DNA of 64,000 nucleotides from Sphingobacterium hotanense (lineage in GTDB: Bacteria; Bacteroidota; Bacteroidia; Sphingobacteriales; Sphingobacteriaceae). The DNA is taken from contig NZ_CP030848.1 of assembly GCF_008274825.1 (NCBI RefSeq), positions 2,604,001 to 2,668,000 of the forward strand, in the 5' to 3' direction. The notes under the pieces are model-generated. The model worked only from the letters and a program-made list of their open reading frames with translations. It searched no databases and was not told where the DNA came from. Shown piece after piece: positions 54,380 to 64,000 of the stretch. Every line of letters starts with the position of its first letter. The first letter of the stretch is position 1. Position numbers and translations under genes: made by a program.

Positions 54380-54877
54380 CTATTTTACGATTAAACCTGA
54401 CATATCAACTTTCTTAGGATTCAAAGCGTCTAATCCCATTTTTAAAGCTTGTACGCGTGCTTGCTCCAATTCTCCAGTTACTGTAATAACACCATCAACT
54501 ACCGCTGTTTTCACTGACGGAAAGTCTTTAGTAAAGTCAGTAACCTTAGCCTGAAGATCAGCATCATTGCTATTTACTTCAATTGTTCCAGTAGGAATTG
54601 AATTAACAACAATGTTGTTAACCACTGATTTTACACCTTTTGCATCTGCGCCTTTCGCTGCAGATTCAATCTGTGCTTTTTCATCATCTGATGCTGCCGT
54701 ACCATTCAAGGTTACTACACCATCTTTAACTTCTACCTGAACATTTGGATTCGATTGAATCGCAGTTTCTACTTTGGCTTTTAAATCGGCATCAGAAATT
54801 TTCGATTTACAAGCAATAGTTCCAGTTAACAATGTAACGGCAACTACCAATACAGATAAGATTTTTTTAAGATTCAT
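54380..54877 (-). CDS. BON-domain lipoprotein
   Basis: 165 residues, lipoprotein signal with Cys23 (GTIACKSK). Two BON domains: DADLKAKVETAIQSNPNVQVEVKDGVVTLNG and a second in DADLQAKVTDFTKDFPSVKTAVVDGVITVTGE. BON proteins sit in the periplasm and bind membranes, often under osmotic stress. First of a two-gene unit with the BON/SH3 protein. Confidence 0.88.
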   Translation of the reverse strand: MNLKKILSVLVVAVTLLTGTIACKSKISDADLKAKVETAIQSNPNVQVEVKDGVVTLNGTAASDDEKAQIESAAKGADAKGVKSVVNNIVVNSIPTGTIEVNSNDADLQAKVTDFTKDFPSVKTAVVDGVITVTGELEQARVQALKMGLDALNPKKVDMSGLIVK

Positions 54878-55029
54878 AAATAAAATATTTACGTTAATTA
54901 ATACTACCTAAATCTAAACAAAAAACATTTCGAAAATGTTTTAAAAAATAAATCTGATTTGAGATTAATTTTGAAAGGATTCTATCTACGGTATTGTAAC
55001 AACAATTATTGAAAGGCAATAAAAATCGA

Positions 55030-55101
55030 GGAATTCCATTGGAAGAACAACAGGCATAAAAGTTCTTGATTACCTATGAACTACGGGCACTTTCAGAAAA
55101 A
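55030..55101 (+). repeat. Dispersed R2 repeat copy
   Basis: AATTCCATTGGAA hairpin, AACAACAGG, then CATAAAAGTTCTTGAT and CACTTTCAGAAAAA, aligning over its length with the minus-strand 48.5 kb copy (inner stem and right arm of module B plus linker). The interval 54878-55141 otherwise holds no gene. Confidence 0.65.
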
Positions 55102-55141
55102 TTAGATGAAAAGGTTTCGTTTGCCAAAAGCCCGGCACTAC

Positions 55142-55588
55142 CTAGCGTAATTCTTGAATCTTAAAGGTTTTACCGTTGAAATTTACCTCATCATGAACCT
55201 GCTTTCCAAACAAAGTCTCTCCTATTGGCGATTGCTTTGAAACGACCATTACAGTCTCAGTTCCTACTTTGAGCGGACCGATTGAGGTAGCTATTAAATA
55301 ATTGAATTGATCGGTCATCACAAGGCTTCCCATACCGACAAGCGCATTGGTAGATTCTGGAAGATTAATTAATATATCTAGGTCTCTATTGGCTTGGTTG
55401 AGCTGGCTTTGAAGTCGCGACAACTCCTGTTGCGCCATTTCGCGCGAAGTTTCGTACTTATCCCCCATACTGCTCTTTGTATCATTGATTATCGCATCAT
55501 TAGCAGCATCAATAGCAACCTGAATTTCATCGACCCGAGTTTGCGTCTTTTCCAAACAAAGTTCTACGATTTCCTTCTTATCAATCAT
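55142..55588 (-). CDS. GreA/GreB-family C-terminal-domain protein
   Basis: 148 residues. N-terminal coiled coil (about 15-80) with acid-rich tip IINDTKSSMGDKYETSREMAQQELSRLQSQLNQ, then a GreA C-terminal domain with GMGSLVMTDQFNYLIATSIGPL and SPIGETLFGKQVHDEVNFNGKTFKIQEL. Family members bind the RNA polymerase secondary channel. The short coiled coil argues for a Gre-like accessory factor rather than true GreA. Monocistronic. Confidence 0.8.
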   Translation of the reverse strand: MIDKKEIVELCLEKTQTRVDEIQVAIDAANDAIINDTKSSMGDKYETSREMAQQELSRLQSQLNQANRDLDILINLPESTNALVGMGSLVMTDQFNYLIATSIGPLKVGTETVMVVSKQSPIGETLFGKQVHDEVNFNGKTFKIQELR

Positions 55589-55691
55589 ATTTATTGGATC
55601 TCCATTTTACTTGAATAAAGAAAGCGCCAAATAAATTTGGCGCTTCAATTAAAAACCTAATAACCAATTAATTATAATTAATTAAATTAGT

Positions 55692-56198
55692 TTAGTTTTT
55701 CAAAGCTTCTTTTACGTTGTTAAGCTTTCTTTCTGCCTCTTTACCAGCTGCATCAACTTTATCTGCTGTTTTTTCAGCAGCATTGTCGATTGCTTCGCCA
55801 GTTTTGTGAGCAGCGTCTTTAGTAGCATCTACAGCGTTGTTAACACCTGTTTCTACTGCTTGACCTGCTTCTTTAGCTGCAGCTTTAGTTTTTTCCCAAG
55901 CAGCGTTAGCATCGTCTAAAGCTTTTTGAGCAGCTTCTTGAGCTTTCTTGTCTCCGCTTTTTACAGCAGCGTCAAGGTCAGCTTGCGCTTGTTTTGCTTT
56001 AGCTTCAGCATCTGCTAATGCTTGATCAGCTTCTGCATGAAGATGACCAGCATGCTCGTCAGCAGTTTCTAATGAATGATCTAAGTGCTCTCCTACTGTA
56101 GTATCACCATCATGATTTTTATCTACTGATGAAGTATTGTTACATGCAGAGAAAGTAATCGCGCATGCAACCGCTGCTAATAATGCAATTTTTTTCAT
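55692..56198 (-). CDS. LEA-like Ala/Lys-rich lipoprotein
   Basis: 168 residues, lipoprotein signal with Cys19 (TFSACNNTS). The mature chain is a repetitive amphipathic helix with 11-residue-like patterns (AEKTADKVDAAGKEAERKL), similar to LEA/YtxH-type stress proteins. Expected periplasmic, protecting proteins or membranes under stress. Composition-based assignment; no specific family named. Confidence 0.72.
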   Translation of the reverse strand: MKKIALLAAVACAITFSACNNTSSVDKNHDGDTTVGEHLDHSLETADEHAGHLHAEADQALADAEAKAKQAQADLDAAVKSGDKKAQEAAQKALDDANAAWEKTKAAAKEAGQAVETGVNNAVDATKDAAHKTGEAIDNAAEKTADKVDAAGKEAERKLNNVKEALKN

Positions 56199-56265
56199 GT
56201 TTTAATTTTTGCTTTTGGTTAACATTTTACAATGATGCTAATGTACAATATTTGTACCAAAAAAA

Positions 56266-57150
56266 TTACTTCGGATATACGGTTCCTTTTGCAGCTTCTA
56301 ATGTGTTTTTCAACAGACCGATAATAGTCATTAAGCCTACACCGCCCGGTACTGGAGTAATCCAGGATGCCTTAGGAGCAACCGCTTCAAAATCAACATC
56401 ACCATATAGCTTGAAGCCGGATTTTGTTTCGGTTGAAGTCTCACGATTGATACCCACATCGATAACTATAGCACCATCCTTTACCATATCCCCGGTTACA
56501 AAGTTTTTCTTACCGATTGCAGCGACAATGATATCACCTTGAAGAACTTCTTCTTGAAGATTCTTCGTGCGGCTATGCGTCAATGTCACTGTACAGTTTC
56601 CAGGCTGGCTATTGCGCGCTAATAAAATACTCATCGGCGATCCAACAATATTGCTGCGTCCAACAACAACCGCTTTCTTACCAGCAGTATCAATACCATA
56701 ATGATCTAGCATCAACATGATACCGTAAGGCGTAGCAGGAATAAAGCATGGAAGATTTCTTTGCATACGACCTAAATTGATCGGATGAAATCCATCAACA
56801 TCTTTTTTATAATCTATAGCTTCTGTTACTTTCTCCGGATCGATATGCTTTGGTAATGGCAATTGAACAATTAAACCATCGATGTTTTCATCTTGATTAA
56901 TCTCAGCAATCTTTGCAAGCAAAGCTTCCTCAGTAATATCATCTTCGTAATGAAGATTGGTAGAATCAAAGCCAACTTGCTCACAATTTCTCATCTTGCT
57001 AGCAACATAGGTTTCACTTCCGCCATCATTGCCCACTAAAATGGCAACCAAATGGGGCTTACGGCCCAGTGTTGCTGTCAATTCAGCGGCTTCTCTTTTG
57101 ATATCTTCTTTCAGTTTTGCAGAAACTTCTTTTCCGTCAAGTAACTTCAT
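56266..57150 (-). CDS. folD: Bifunctional methylene-THF dehydrogenase/cyclohydrolase
   Basis: 294 residues, typical FolD. Key segments: [13 protein letters not shown] (catalytic Lys), [27 protein letters not shown] and the end [17 protein letters not shown]. It interconverts methylene-THF, methenyl-THF and formyl-THF. The lepA gene lies upstream on the same strand, 24 bases away. Confidence 0.97.
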   Translation of the reverse strand: MKLLDGKEVSAKLKEDIKREAAELTATLGRKPHLVAILVGNDGGSETYVASKMRNCEQVGFDSTNLHYEDDITEEALLAKIAEINQDENIDGLIVQLPLPKHIDPEKVTEAIDYKKDVDGFHPINLGRMQRNLPCFIPATPYGIMLMLDHYGIDTAGKKAVVVGRSNIVGSPMSILLARNSQPGNCTVTLTHSRTKNLQEEVLQGDIIVAAIGKKNFVTGDMVKDGAIVIDVGINRETSTETKSGFKLYGDVDFEAVAPKASWITPVPGGVGLMTIIGLLKNTLEAAKGTVYPK

Positions 57151-57174
57151 GTTATAAATAGGTTGATGTAATAA

Positions 57175-58965
57175 TTAATCTAACTTCAATACGGCCATAA
57201 ATGCAGACTGTGGAATTTCCACATTACCTACCTGGCGCATACGTTTTTTACCTTTCTTTTGTTTCTCAAGGAGCTTACGCTTACGAGAAATATCACCACC
57301 GTAACATTTCGCTGTTACGTCTTTACGTAATGCAGAAATAGTTTCACGAGCAATAATCTTAGCACCAATAGAAGCTTGAATACGGATTTCGAACTGCTGA
57401 CGTGGTAACAACTCTTTCAACTTCTCACAGATCTTTTTACCAAAATCATAAGCATTGCTACGGTGAATCAATGATGATAGGGCATCAACAGGCTCATCGT
57501 TCAAGCGAATATCTAACTTCACCAAATCAGAAGTACGGTAGCCAATTTGATGATAATCAAATGAAGCATAACCTTTAGAAATGGTTTTTAACTTATCATA
57601 GAAATCGAATACAATCTCACCCATCGGCATTTCAAACACCAACTCGACACGGTCAGAAGTCAAATAGGACTGGTTTACGATTGTACCGCGTTTTTGAATA
57701 CAAAGCGACATAACTGGACCAACGAACTCAGCTTTGGTAATGATGTTTGCTTTAATATAAGGTTCTTCGATAGAATCTAACTTACTTGGGTCTGGAAGAT
57801 CCGAAGGGTTGTGGACAACGACTTCTTCATTTCCTTTAGTTAAATATGCACGGTAGGATACGTTGGGAACAGTGGTAATTACTGTCATATCGAACTCACG
57901 TTCTAAACGTTCCTGGATAATCTCCATGTGCAACATGCCCAGGAATCCACAACGGAATCCAAAGCCCAATGCAGCAGATGATTCCGGTTCGAATACAAGC
58001 GAGGCATCATTCAATTGCAAACGATGCATAGACTCCCTCAGTTCTTCGTAATCCTCCGTATCTACCGGATAAATACCGGCGAATACCATCGGCTTCACCT
58101 CTTCGAAACCTTGAATTGCCGATGCACAAGGACGATCGCGATGTGTGATGGTATCTCCTACCTTTACCTCACGAGCTTCCTTAATACCGGAGATAATATA
58201 GCCTACATCACCAGTCTTGATCACCTCTTTCGGAACCTGATTTAATTTCAAAGTACCAACCTCATCAGCAAAGTATTCTTTTCCGGTCGCCACGAACTTT
58301 ACACGATCCCCTTTTCTGATTTCTCCATTCTCTACTTTAAAATACGCCATGATACCACGGAATGAATTAAATACAGAGTCGAAAATCAATGCTTGCAAAG
58401 GAGCCGTAGGGTCTCCAACAGGAGCAGGAATACGGTCGATGATAGCATCTAAGATATTAGGGATACCTAGTCCTGTTTTTCCGGATGCTGGGATAATATC
58501 TTCACGTTTTCCGCCGATAAGTTCTACGATCTGGTCTTTGACCTCCTCAGGCATAGCGCCCGGAAGATCCATCTTATTTAAGATAGGAATGATTTCTAAA
58601 TCGTGCTCAAGCGCCAAATATAGATTGGAAATAGTTTGAGCTTGAATACCTTGAGAAGCATCTACAATCAATAATGCCCCTTCGCAGGCTGCGATAGAAC
58701 GGGAAACCTCGTAAGAGAAATCCACGTGTCCGGGAGTATCGATCAAGTTTAACACATAGGTTTGTCCATCTCTCACATATTCCATTTGGATGGCGTGACT
58801 TTTTATGGTGATACCTCTTTCTCTCTCCAAATCCATGTTATCCAACAACTGAGCTTGCGCTTCGCGTTGAGAGATGGTTTTGGTAAACTCTAACAATCTG
58901 TCTGCCAAGGTACTTTTGCCATGGTCAATGTGCGCGATAATACAAAAATTGCGTATATGCTTCAT
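57175..58965 (-). CDS. lepA: Elongation factor 4
   Basis: 596 residues, full length. GTPase motifs AHIDHGKST (G1), DTPGHVDF (G3) and NKMDLPGA (G4); the LepA-specific C-terminal domain ends [26 protein letters not shown]4 back-translocates or remodels ribosomes under stress. Followed by folD on the same strand. Confidence 0.98.
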   Translation of the reverse strand: MKHIRNFCIIAHIDHGKSTLADRLLEFTKTISQREAQAQLLDNMDLERERGITIKSHAIQMEYVRDGQTYVLNLIDTPGHVDFSYEVSRSIAACEGALLIVDASQGIQAQTISNLYLALEHDLEIIPILNKMDLPGAMPEEVKDQIVELIGGKREDIIPASGKTGLGIPNILDAIIDRIPAPVGDPTAPLQALIFDSVFNSFRGIMAYFKVENGEIRKGDRVKFVATGKEYFADEVGTLKLNQVPKEVIKTGDVGYIISGIKEAREVKVGDTITHRDRPCASAIQGFEEVKPMVFAGIYPVDTEDYEELRESMHRLQLNDASLVFEPESSAALGFGFRCGFLGMLHMEIIQERLEREFDMTVITTVPNVSYRAYLTKGNEEVVVHNPSDLPDPSKLDSIEEPYIKANIITKAEFVGPVMSLCIQKRGTIVNQSYLTSDRVELVFEMPMGEIVFDFYDKLKTISKGYASFDYHQIGYRTSDLVKLDIRLNDEPVDALSSLIHRSNAYDFGKKICEKLKELLPRQQFEIRIQASIGAKIIARETISALRKDVTAKCYGGDISRKRKLLEKQKKGKKRMRQVGNVEIPQSAFMAVLKLD

Positions 58966-59045
58966 ATAGGTTATTATGCCTTCAAATTAATTCGCAAATA
59001 TAATTTTTTTAAGCGAGGTTTTCTCTTAAAAGTTAGCCGATTATT

Positions 59046-60302
59046 CTATTTAGCGAGTTTATTGTTAGGCACTTCATTGAAACGCTGTGATATGAGCAAC
59101 ATTGTAAGACTCAATACGATGACGATAGATGCCCATAATAGAGAAGTATGTGTGAAGGTGAAGTTCCAATGGTAGATACCGCCGATTCCCTGCAAAGCCA
59201 GCGCTATTTCGTTAAATAGCACACCAATCAGTAAGAAAATGATAGTATAGTGAGTCATTTTTGAAACTCTTAACATGCCTTGGCTAAAGGCCAAGCCAAT
59301 GAGAAACATTGATATATTGACGAGCAATACTAGATGCAAGTAAGCGATAGCAATTGGTCTAAAACCATATACTAAAACACTCATGGACGGTATTATCGAG
59401 AAGCCTTGGAGGATCGTCTTTGCAGTAACGCCAAGCGCAACTATTGTCCATAGTACTATCATGCTGCTCGACTTAGAAGTCTGTATCAGTCTCATTGCCT
59501 TCAGACTGCCACTTAGAAACCAAAGCCAACACAGCCCTTGTAACAACACAGTCGCAAACACAACATAGCCTACATAGGCTGGAATTCCTTTCCACCACAA
59601 TATCGTCAGAAAGTAAGTCGGAATCAGCGTGAGTGAGAATAGATACTGGGCATACTTCGGAAAAAATACATGTCCAGTTTTACGAATCAACCAATGATAA
59701 AATAGTGCTAAACATCCGAAAAAGAACCATCCATTGTATTGGAAATGCAGATAGAAATAAATCGATGCCTGCTGTTCAAAAGGATTTTCCTGATGGCTTG
59801 CTTTGAGGTAAATAAGATAAAAAGTCCCCAAGGCTGAGATCGCATTACTGATGATTGCGACATAATACCAATGCTTAATTGGGCTTGCGATTTCTGCTGA
59901 TTTTAAGTCTTTCCAGAACTTCGTGATGAATGCGAAAGAGACAAATAGCGATAAGGTAGAGAAAATGATCGAGAACAAGGCATAGCCCTGAGCAGTAAAA
60001 GCCACCAACATACAAACCGATGTGATCATGTTGAGATAAAGTAAAACAGCGTAAGGCTTCTCTACGCTATCAGTCGCCTTGTGTCCCTTCAGGAACATCG
60101 GCATAAACAGCATCAGCGCCATAGATACCCATGCCGTAAATGCGAAATGAGAATGCGCATGCAATAAATTCTTCTGCTCTAACCAAGCTAGGGGGAATAG
60201 AAATTTATAGCGCATCACCGCTCCATAAACGCCTACAATTAGGAAATTTATGAGTGCAACGTAGAACAATTGCTTATAGGAAACTTTGAACGATTTTTCC
60301 AT
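59046..60302 (-). CDS. Heme-copper-oxidase subunit I-like polytopic membrane protein
   Basis: 418 residues, about 12 membrane helices. Histidines sit in helices as in oxidase subunit I: NLLHAHSHFAFTAW near residue 45, YLHFQYNGWFFFG near 185 and AIAYLHLVLLVNIS near 315. The order and spacing resemble short cbb3/NorB-like proteins, but the copper-site histidine triad cannot be confirmed by eye and no partner subunits are near. Role unknown. It is followed at some distance by lepA on the same strand. Confidence 0.55.
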   Translation of the reverse strand: MEKSFKVSYKQLFYVALINFLIVGVYGAVMRYKFLFPLAWLEQKNLLHAHSHFAFTAWVSMALMLFMPMFLKGHKATDSVEKPYAVLLYLNMITSVCMLVAFTAQGYALFSIIFSTLSLFVSFAFITKFWKDLKSAEIASPIKHWYYVAIISNAISALGTFYLIYLKASHQENPFEQQASIYFYLHFQYNGWFFFGCLALFYHWLIRKTGHVFFPKYAQYLFSLTLIPTYFLTILWWKGIPAYVGYVVFATVLLQGLCWLWFLSGSLKAMRLIQTSKSSSMIVLWTIVALGVTAKTILQGFSIIPSMSVLVYGFRPIAIAYLHLVLLVNISMFLIGLAFSQGMLRVSKMTHYTIIFLLIGVLFNEIALALQGIGGIYHWNFTFTHTSLLWASIVIVLSLTMLLISQRFNEVPNNKLAK

Positions 60303-60425
60303 TATCTTTCGTTGATCGGAACGCGCAAAATTCCAGCCTGCTACGTTCTATAACAAAGATAAAGTCTGAATACTCATGAGGAGCTGATTGTTGTCAGCTA
60401 GAAAAGTGATATATCACCATAGAAC

Positions 60426-62624
60426 CTATTGCTCAATTGGAAATAACACTTGGAATTCGGTTCCCATTCCAATCTTACTATCAACTTTGATTTGCAGATC
60501 CAGCTTATCTGCAATAGTCTTCACAATCGTAAGTCCTAATCCAGTTCCTTCAAAGTCGATGGCATTGTCGAGACGCTTGAACGTATCGAAGATAGATTTG
60601 AGATCTTCATCTGCAATACCAATTCCATTGTCGCGAATAAAATATCGAATGAATTCACTTCCCTGCTCCGCGTAAATCTCAACGGCAGGATGCTCAGCAC
60701 GCGCGGAATACTTTATCGCATTTCCGATTAGGTTCTGGAACAGTTGGTAAACCAATGTCTTATGACCATATACCGGTAGCAACTCCCCTATCTTTACCTG
60801 CGTTGAGTACGCATCGTATCGCATTTTACAGAAGGTCGTAATCTGATCGATCGAGCTGCTGACATCAACGAGCTCCGTTTGATAGCTGAATGATTTAATT
60901 TTGGAGAACAAATGTATAGCAACTAACAGTTCTCCGATAATATCAACCGCACTCTTCATGTTTTGAAGCATGCGATTTCTAAGATCTAACGGCATATCAG
61001 GACGTTGAAGCAACATCTGCACCGATAGATTAATTGCCGATAAAGGATTCTTTACATCATGGCTTACTGTATAAGCATAGGAATCTAACGCCCTATTCAA
61101 ACTCACGACCTCTTCATTCAAACTACTCAGCTCTAATGACATCTGATTCATACTGGTTTTGATCAGCTTCCTAAGGCGAGAGAAATAATACAGATCGCGT
61201 TCTGTCCAGCGCTCGGATGTTCCTTCGATCGTATGGTGCCAAACATCAAAATGCTTGTGCGGCTCGGTCGTAAATGTCTCATTAGGCTTTGGATTCATCA
61301 AATGACGAGTCGGAGTATCCATATAAGTACGCTTGACGATCGACTCCTTTCTGAAAAAATATAAAGTAAACTGCCTATTGGACTCGATATCTACCTTTGC
61401 AATTCCAGCAAAACGGCTCATATCAATACCTAACTCCTCCCCGAACTTCCAGGTGAACTCCTCATCTGTGTAAACATACTGATCCGTCTCACGGAGGATA
61501 AGTCCCTTCAGTTGCTTTAATTTCTCTCGGCCAATATTGATTTGGTGAGCATATATCTGATCTCCAGAAGCAATCAGCATAGCATCCGCATTGGCGAATT
61601 GGCACAAAAGTTTACTTAGCGACCCTAAGACAGCAAGCATATCCTTTTTTAGAAGCAACTTCTCTTTCAGCAACAATTCGAAGTTTCGAATGCGCTCGTT
61701 GAATTCTCTTTCCTGCACTAACTGTTCATCGGCGAAGCGAGTTGATGCCCATTGGATCATGTAGACAAAAGCTTCGCGCTTGATTAAATTGATCCTGGTC
61801 GGGCGAACGTTTTGGCAAAAAATCAATCCCCAGATCTGATCATCAATGAGAATAGAGAAGCTTAAGTTACATCCGATCCCAACTTTCTTTAGATGGTCGC
61901 TATGTACCTTTGCCAAGGTCCGGATGTTGGTACTCAATAAGTCAACCTGGCTACCATCTTTACTGACTATACGGATGGGCTCTTCGTAGATATCATGGGT
62001 CAATCGGCATAGGTTTTTCAGGTGAACCTTTCTTGCCTGAGCCAAAACTGCAAAATCCGACTGATATAACCCGATGATGCTTTCTAAGTTGTCATTATTT
62101 CTCGTCTCCGCAATGATCTTCCCATAGCCACCCTCGATAAATTGATACACTGTAATTCGATCATAGCCTAAGACCTTGCCCATATAATCGCTCAGGTGCT
62201 GCCAGATACCCTTGGTATTTTCCATTAATACCTGAGCAAAGGATTCGAACTTCGGAAAGTACACCTGTAGATCCGCAACTTTAATTTCGAACTCAAAGTA
62301 AACAGAGCGCTCATTCCGATAAACGCTTAGATAACAACCTCTCTCCAGAAGCCTGATCTCTAATAGATTGCGATCATTCTCCTCTGCTATAATTTGTCTT
62401 ACAGCTTCCTGAATATCAATCTGGTAATCATGAAAATAATGATCGATCAAGAATGAAAATGGACGATCAAAAAGCGTATTAACATCTCGTTTTAACCAAT
62501 CCGAACAATTCTCACTACCTGCAGTGATATTTAAATCTAAATCTGTAACGATCAGATACCCAAAACTTTGGATACCATCATAAGACAGCTGCTTCTGCAG
62601 GTCAATAGAGGAAGAATTAAGCAT
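60426..62624 (-). CDS. Phytochrome-like sensor histidine kinase, chromophore site degenerate
   Basis: 732 residues in the order PAS (about 15-125), GAF (135-310), PHY (315-490), HisKA (His in YTVSHDVKNPLSAINLSVQ) and HATPase (LIGNAIKYSAR, DNGIGIADEDL, GTGLGLTIVKTI). The light-sensing part lacks the N-terminal biliverdin Cys expected before the PAS segment (IQSFGYLIVTD here, where bacteriophytochromes have IQPHG). The PRxSDIPxxAR motif reads YQSDFAVLAQAR, and the CHH of the GAF end reads FCQN. A light-sensing role is therefore doubtful. No response regulator is adjacent. Confidence 0.83.
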   Translation of the reverse strand: MLNSSSIDLQKQLSYDGIQSFGYLIVTDLDLNITAGSENCSDWLKRDVNTLFDRPFSFLIDHYFHDYQIDIQEAVRQIIAEENDRNLLEIRLLERGCYLSVYRNERSVYFEFEIKVADLQVYFPKFESFAQVLMENTKGIWQHLSDYMGKVLGYDRITVYQFIEGGYGKIIAETRNNDNLESIIGLYQSDFAVLAQARKVHLKNLCRLTHDIYEEPIRIVSKDGSQVDLLSTNIRTLAKVHSDHLKKVGIGCNLSFSILIDDQIWGLIFCQNVRPTRINLIKREAFVYMIQWASTRFADEQLVQEREFNERIRNFELLLKEKLLLKKDMLAVLGSLSKLLCQFANADAMLIASGDQIYAHQINIGREKLKQLKGLILRETDQYVYTDEEFTWKFGEELGIDMSRFAGIAKVDIESNRQFTLYFFRKESIVKRTYMDTPTRHLMNPKPNETFTTEPHKHFDVWHHTIEGTSERWTERDLYYFSRLRKLIKTSMNQMSLELSSLNEEVVSLNRALDSYAYTVSHDVKNPLSAINLSVQMLLQRPDMPLDLRNRMLQNMKSAVDIIGELLVAIHLFSKIKSFSYQTELVDVSSSIDQITTFCKMRYDAYSTQVKIGELLPVYGHKTLVYQLFQNLIGNAIKYSARAEHPAVEIYAEQGSEFIRYFIRDNGIGIADEDLKSIFDTFKRLDNAIDFEGTGLGLTIVKTIADKLDLQIKVDSKIGMGTEFQVLFPIEQ

Positions 62625-62693
62625 GCGTATTGGTTAGTTAGTTTGTTAATCTTTACAGCGTAAAGATAAGGAGTTTCTTTGAGCAACAGTAAA

Positions 62694-62727
62694 AAAAGCG
62701 TCAGTTAAAATGGAAACTGACGCTTTT
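62694..62727 (-). terminator. Terminator after fabV
   Basis: AAAAGCGTCAGTT (62694-62706) pairs perfectly with AACTGACGCTTTT (62715-62727); T-runs on both sides. It follows the fabV stop by 25 bases. Confidence 0.87.
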
Positions 62728-62751
62728 CTATCTTTTATGAGGTAGCTAATC

Positions 62752-63948
62752 TTATCCGATACTCGGGATGTTTACTACTTCATTGGTATCCTTTTCGTAA
62801 TCAATTTCATCGAAATTGAATCCAAATAATTGGAAGAAATCATTGCGGTATCCAGCAATATCAGAAATCTCTTCTAAGTTTTCTGTTGTTGCCTGTCCCC
62901 ATAATTCAGCAACCTCTTTTTGAACATCTTCGCGCATCTCCAAATCGTCTACACGAATTCTTCCTTTATCATCCAATTGTAAATCAGAACCATTGTACAA
63001 GCGCTCTGCAAATAGACGTTGCATTTGCTCAATCGTTCCTTCATGTATTCCTTTTGCTTTCATCACCTTGTATAATAACGAAATATACAAAGGAACAACA
63101 GGAATAGCAGAACTTGACTGTGTAACCAATGCTTTATTTACAGAAACATAAGAAACACCATTCAAATCCTTCAATATTTCGTTTAACGCAGGGACCGTAG
63201 CTTCCAAATTGTCTTTAGCGCGTCCGATTGTACCGTTACGATAAATTGGATAAGTAAGCTCAGGGCCAATGTAAGAGTAAGCTACTGTCTTCACGCCTTC
63301 AGCTAAAACGCCGGCAGCTTTCAGTTCTTCAATCCAGAACTTCCAATCTTCACCACCCATTACCGCAACTGTATTTTCGATATCCTCTGGATTTTCAACC
63401 GGGTTGATCGTAATGTCGGAAACAACACCTGTGTGGAAGTCGACAGTCTTATCAGTAAATGGCTGATCGATAGGTTTCAACACGGATGCATGTGCCACAC
63501 CTGTTTTAGGATGTGTGCGGCGTGGTGAAGCCAGTGAATATACTACAAGATCAACTTGTCCTAAATCTTTCTTAATTAAGTCAATAGTCTGCTTTTTGAT
63601 CTCGTCAGAGAAAGCATCACCATTGATACTCTTTGCGTATAATCCGGCAGCCTGTGCTTCTTTTTCAAAAGCAGCGGAATTATACCAACCTGCAGTACCC
63701 AATTTACCTTCAGATGCCGGTTTTTCAAAAAACACACCAATGGTTGCAGCATCAGATCCAAAGGCAGCAGATATACGAGAGGCAATACCAAATCCCGTAG
63801 AAGCACCGATTACTAATACCTTTTTAGGACCGTCAGCAATCTTGCCTTTAGATTTCACATACTCGATTTGATTTTTAATATGTTGTGCAGCACCTTCAGG
63901 ATGCGCTGTCAAACAAATAAATCCTCTTGTTCTTGGTTGAATAATCAT
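62752..63948 (-). CDS. fabV: Enoyl-ACP/trans-2-enoyl-CoA reductase FabV
   Basis: 398 residues, usual FabV length. It opens MIIQPRTRGFICLTAHPEG, has the NAD(P) site VLVIGASTGFGIASRI, YSLASPRRTHPKTG, and the Tyr-x8-Lys active pair in YPIYRNGTIGRAK. It reduces enoyl-ACP in fatty acid synthesis and resists triclosan in other species. Own promoter box at 63984-63991 on the minus strand. Confidence 0.97.
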   Translation of the reverse strand: MIIQPRTRGFICLTAHPEGAAQHIKNQIEYVKSKGKIADGPKKVLVIGASTGFGIASRISAAFGSDAATIGVFFEKPASEGKLGTAGWYNSAAFEKEAQAAGLYAKSINGDAFSDEIKKQTIDLIKKDLGQVDLVVYSLASPRRTHPKTGVAHASVLKPIDQPFTDKTVDFHTGVVSDITINPVENPEDIENTVAVMGGEDWKFWIEELKAAGVLAEGVKTVAYSYIGPELTYPIYRNGTIGRAKDNLEATVPALNEILKDLNGVSYVSVNKALVTQSSSAIPVVPLYISLLYKVMKAKGIHEGTIEQMQRLFAERLYNGSDLQLDDKGRIRVDDLEMREDVQKEVAELWGQATTENLEEISDIAGYRNDFFQLFGFNFDEIDYEKDTNEVVNIPSIG

Positions 63949-63983
63949 CTTTATTTAATCTTTCAAAGTTGAATAATTAGTTA

Positions 63984-63991
63984 CAAAAGTA
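63984..63991 (-). promoter_or_regulatory. Putative -7 box TACTTTTG for fabV
   Basis: The minus strand reads TACTTTTG, an exact TAnnTTTG match, 35 bases before the fabV ATG at 63948. A -33 element would fall outside the window. Confidence 0.55.
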
Positions 63992-64000
63992 GTTAAATTT

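Overview
The window looks like a chromosome segment of a Bacteroidota bacterium of the Sphingobacteriaceae, probably Sphingobacterium-like. Pointers are TAnnTTTG-type promoter boxes just ahead of several genes, families typical of that phylum (GIN-domain DUF2807, DUF4397, DUF3810, DUF1080, a Gfo/Idh oxidoreductase with a Tat signal, FabV as enoyl-ACP reductase) and many periplasmic or lipoprotein products. No rRNA, tRNA or CRISPR array was seen.

Layout. 1-10.5 kb: a cut-off acyltransferase, an ABC exporter and a polysaccharide deacetylase lipoprotein, then ychF, a universal stress protein, and the run guaA - binding-protein-like lipoprotein - RsmB-like methyltransferase. 10.6-12.5 kb: an IS1182-family element with terminators at both ends. 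12.5-29.4 kb: mostly housekeeping (sbcDC, htpG, smc) mixed with small periplasmic proteins, a two-heme cytochrome c paired with a SelW-like redox protein, and a block of 76-bp tandem repeats. 29.4-35.1 kb: a mobile-element hot spot with an IS110 element followed by two group II introns, one nested in the other. 35.2-39.8 kb: a HEAT/double-DUF1080 protein with a Gfo/Idh oxidoreductase, a probable sugar-keto/hydrolase pair. 40.3-44.2 kb: the glycerol operon glpD-glpK-glpF. 44.2-46.8 kb: a small conserved protein, MscS, and a cysteine desulfurase with an A-type Fe-S carrier. 46.8-48.6 kb: a second IS110-family element in repeat-rich DNA. 48.6-64 kb: DUF3810, NdpA-like and histone-deacetylase-like genes, TatD and TcdA, a BON/SH3/Gre-like/LEA-like stress set, folD, lepA, a heme-copper-oxidase-like membrane protein, a phytochrome-like histidine kinase and fabV.

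The most notable structure is in the mobile elements. The 254-nt leader of the IS110 element at 29.5 kb folds as a 5' hairpin plus two looped stems. It contains four short segments that match, in the order expected of an IS110 bridge RNA, the left target, right target, right element end and left element end. From these the element boundaries (29530-30824, core AC) and the empty target can be read, and the target belongs to a dispersed repeat family also seen at 14.6 kb and 30.9 kb. Just downstream, the two reverse-transcriptase genes belong to a twintron: an inner group II intron (32870-34736) interrupts domain I-III sequence of an outer one (31299-35106), which itself sits directly behind the terminator of the HEAT/DUF1080 gene with a 7/7 EBS1-IBS1 match. 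The second IS110-family element lies beside two 40-nt palindromic modules whose stems differ by compensatory changes. Functions of named genes rest on recognised motifs; element boundaries and RNA folds are inferences from manual reading.
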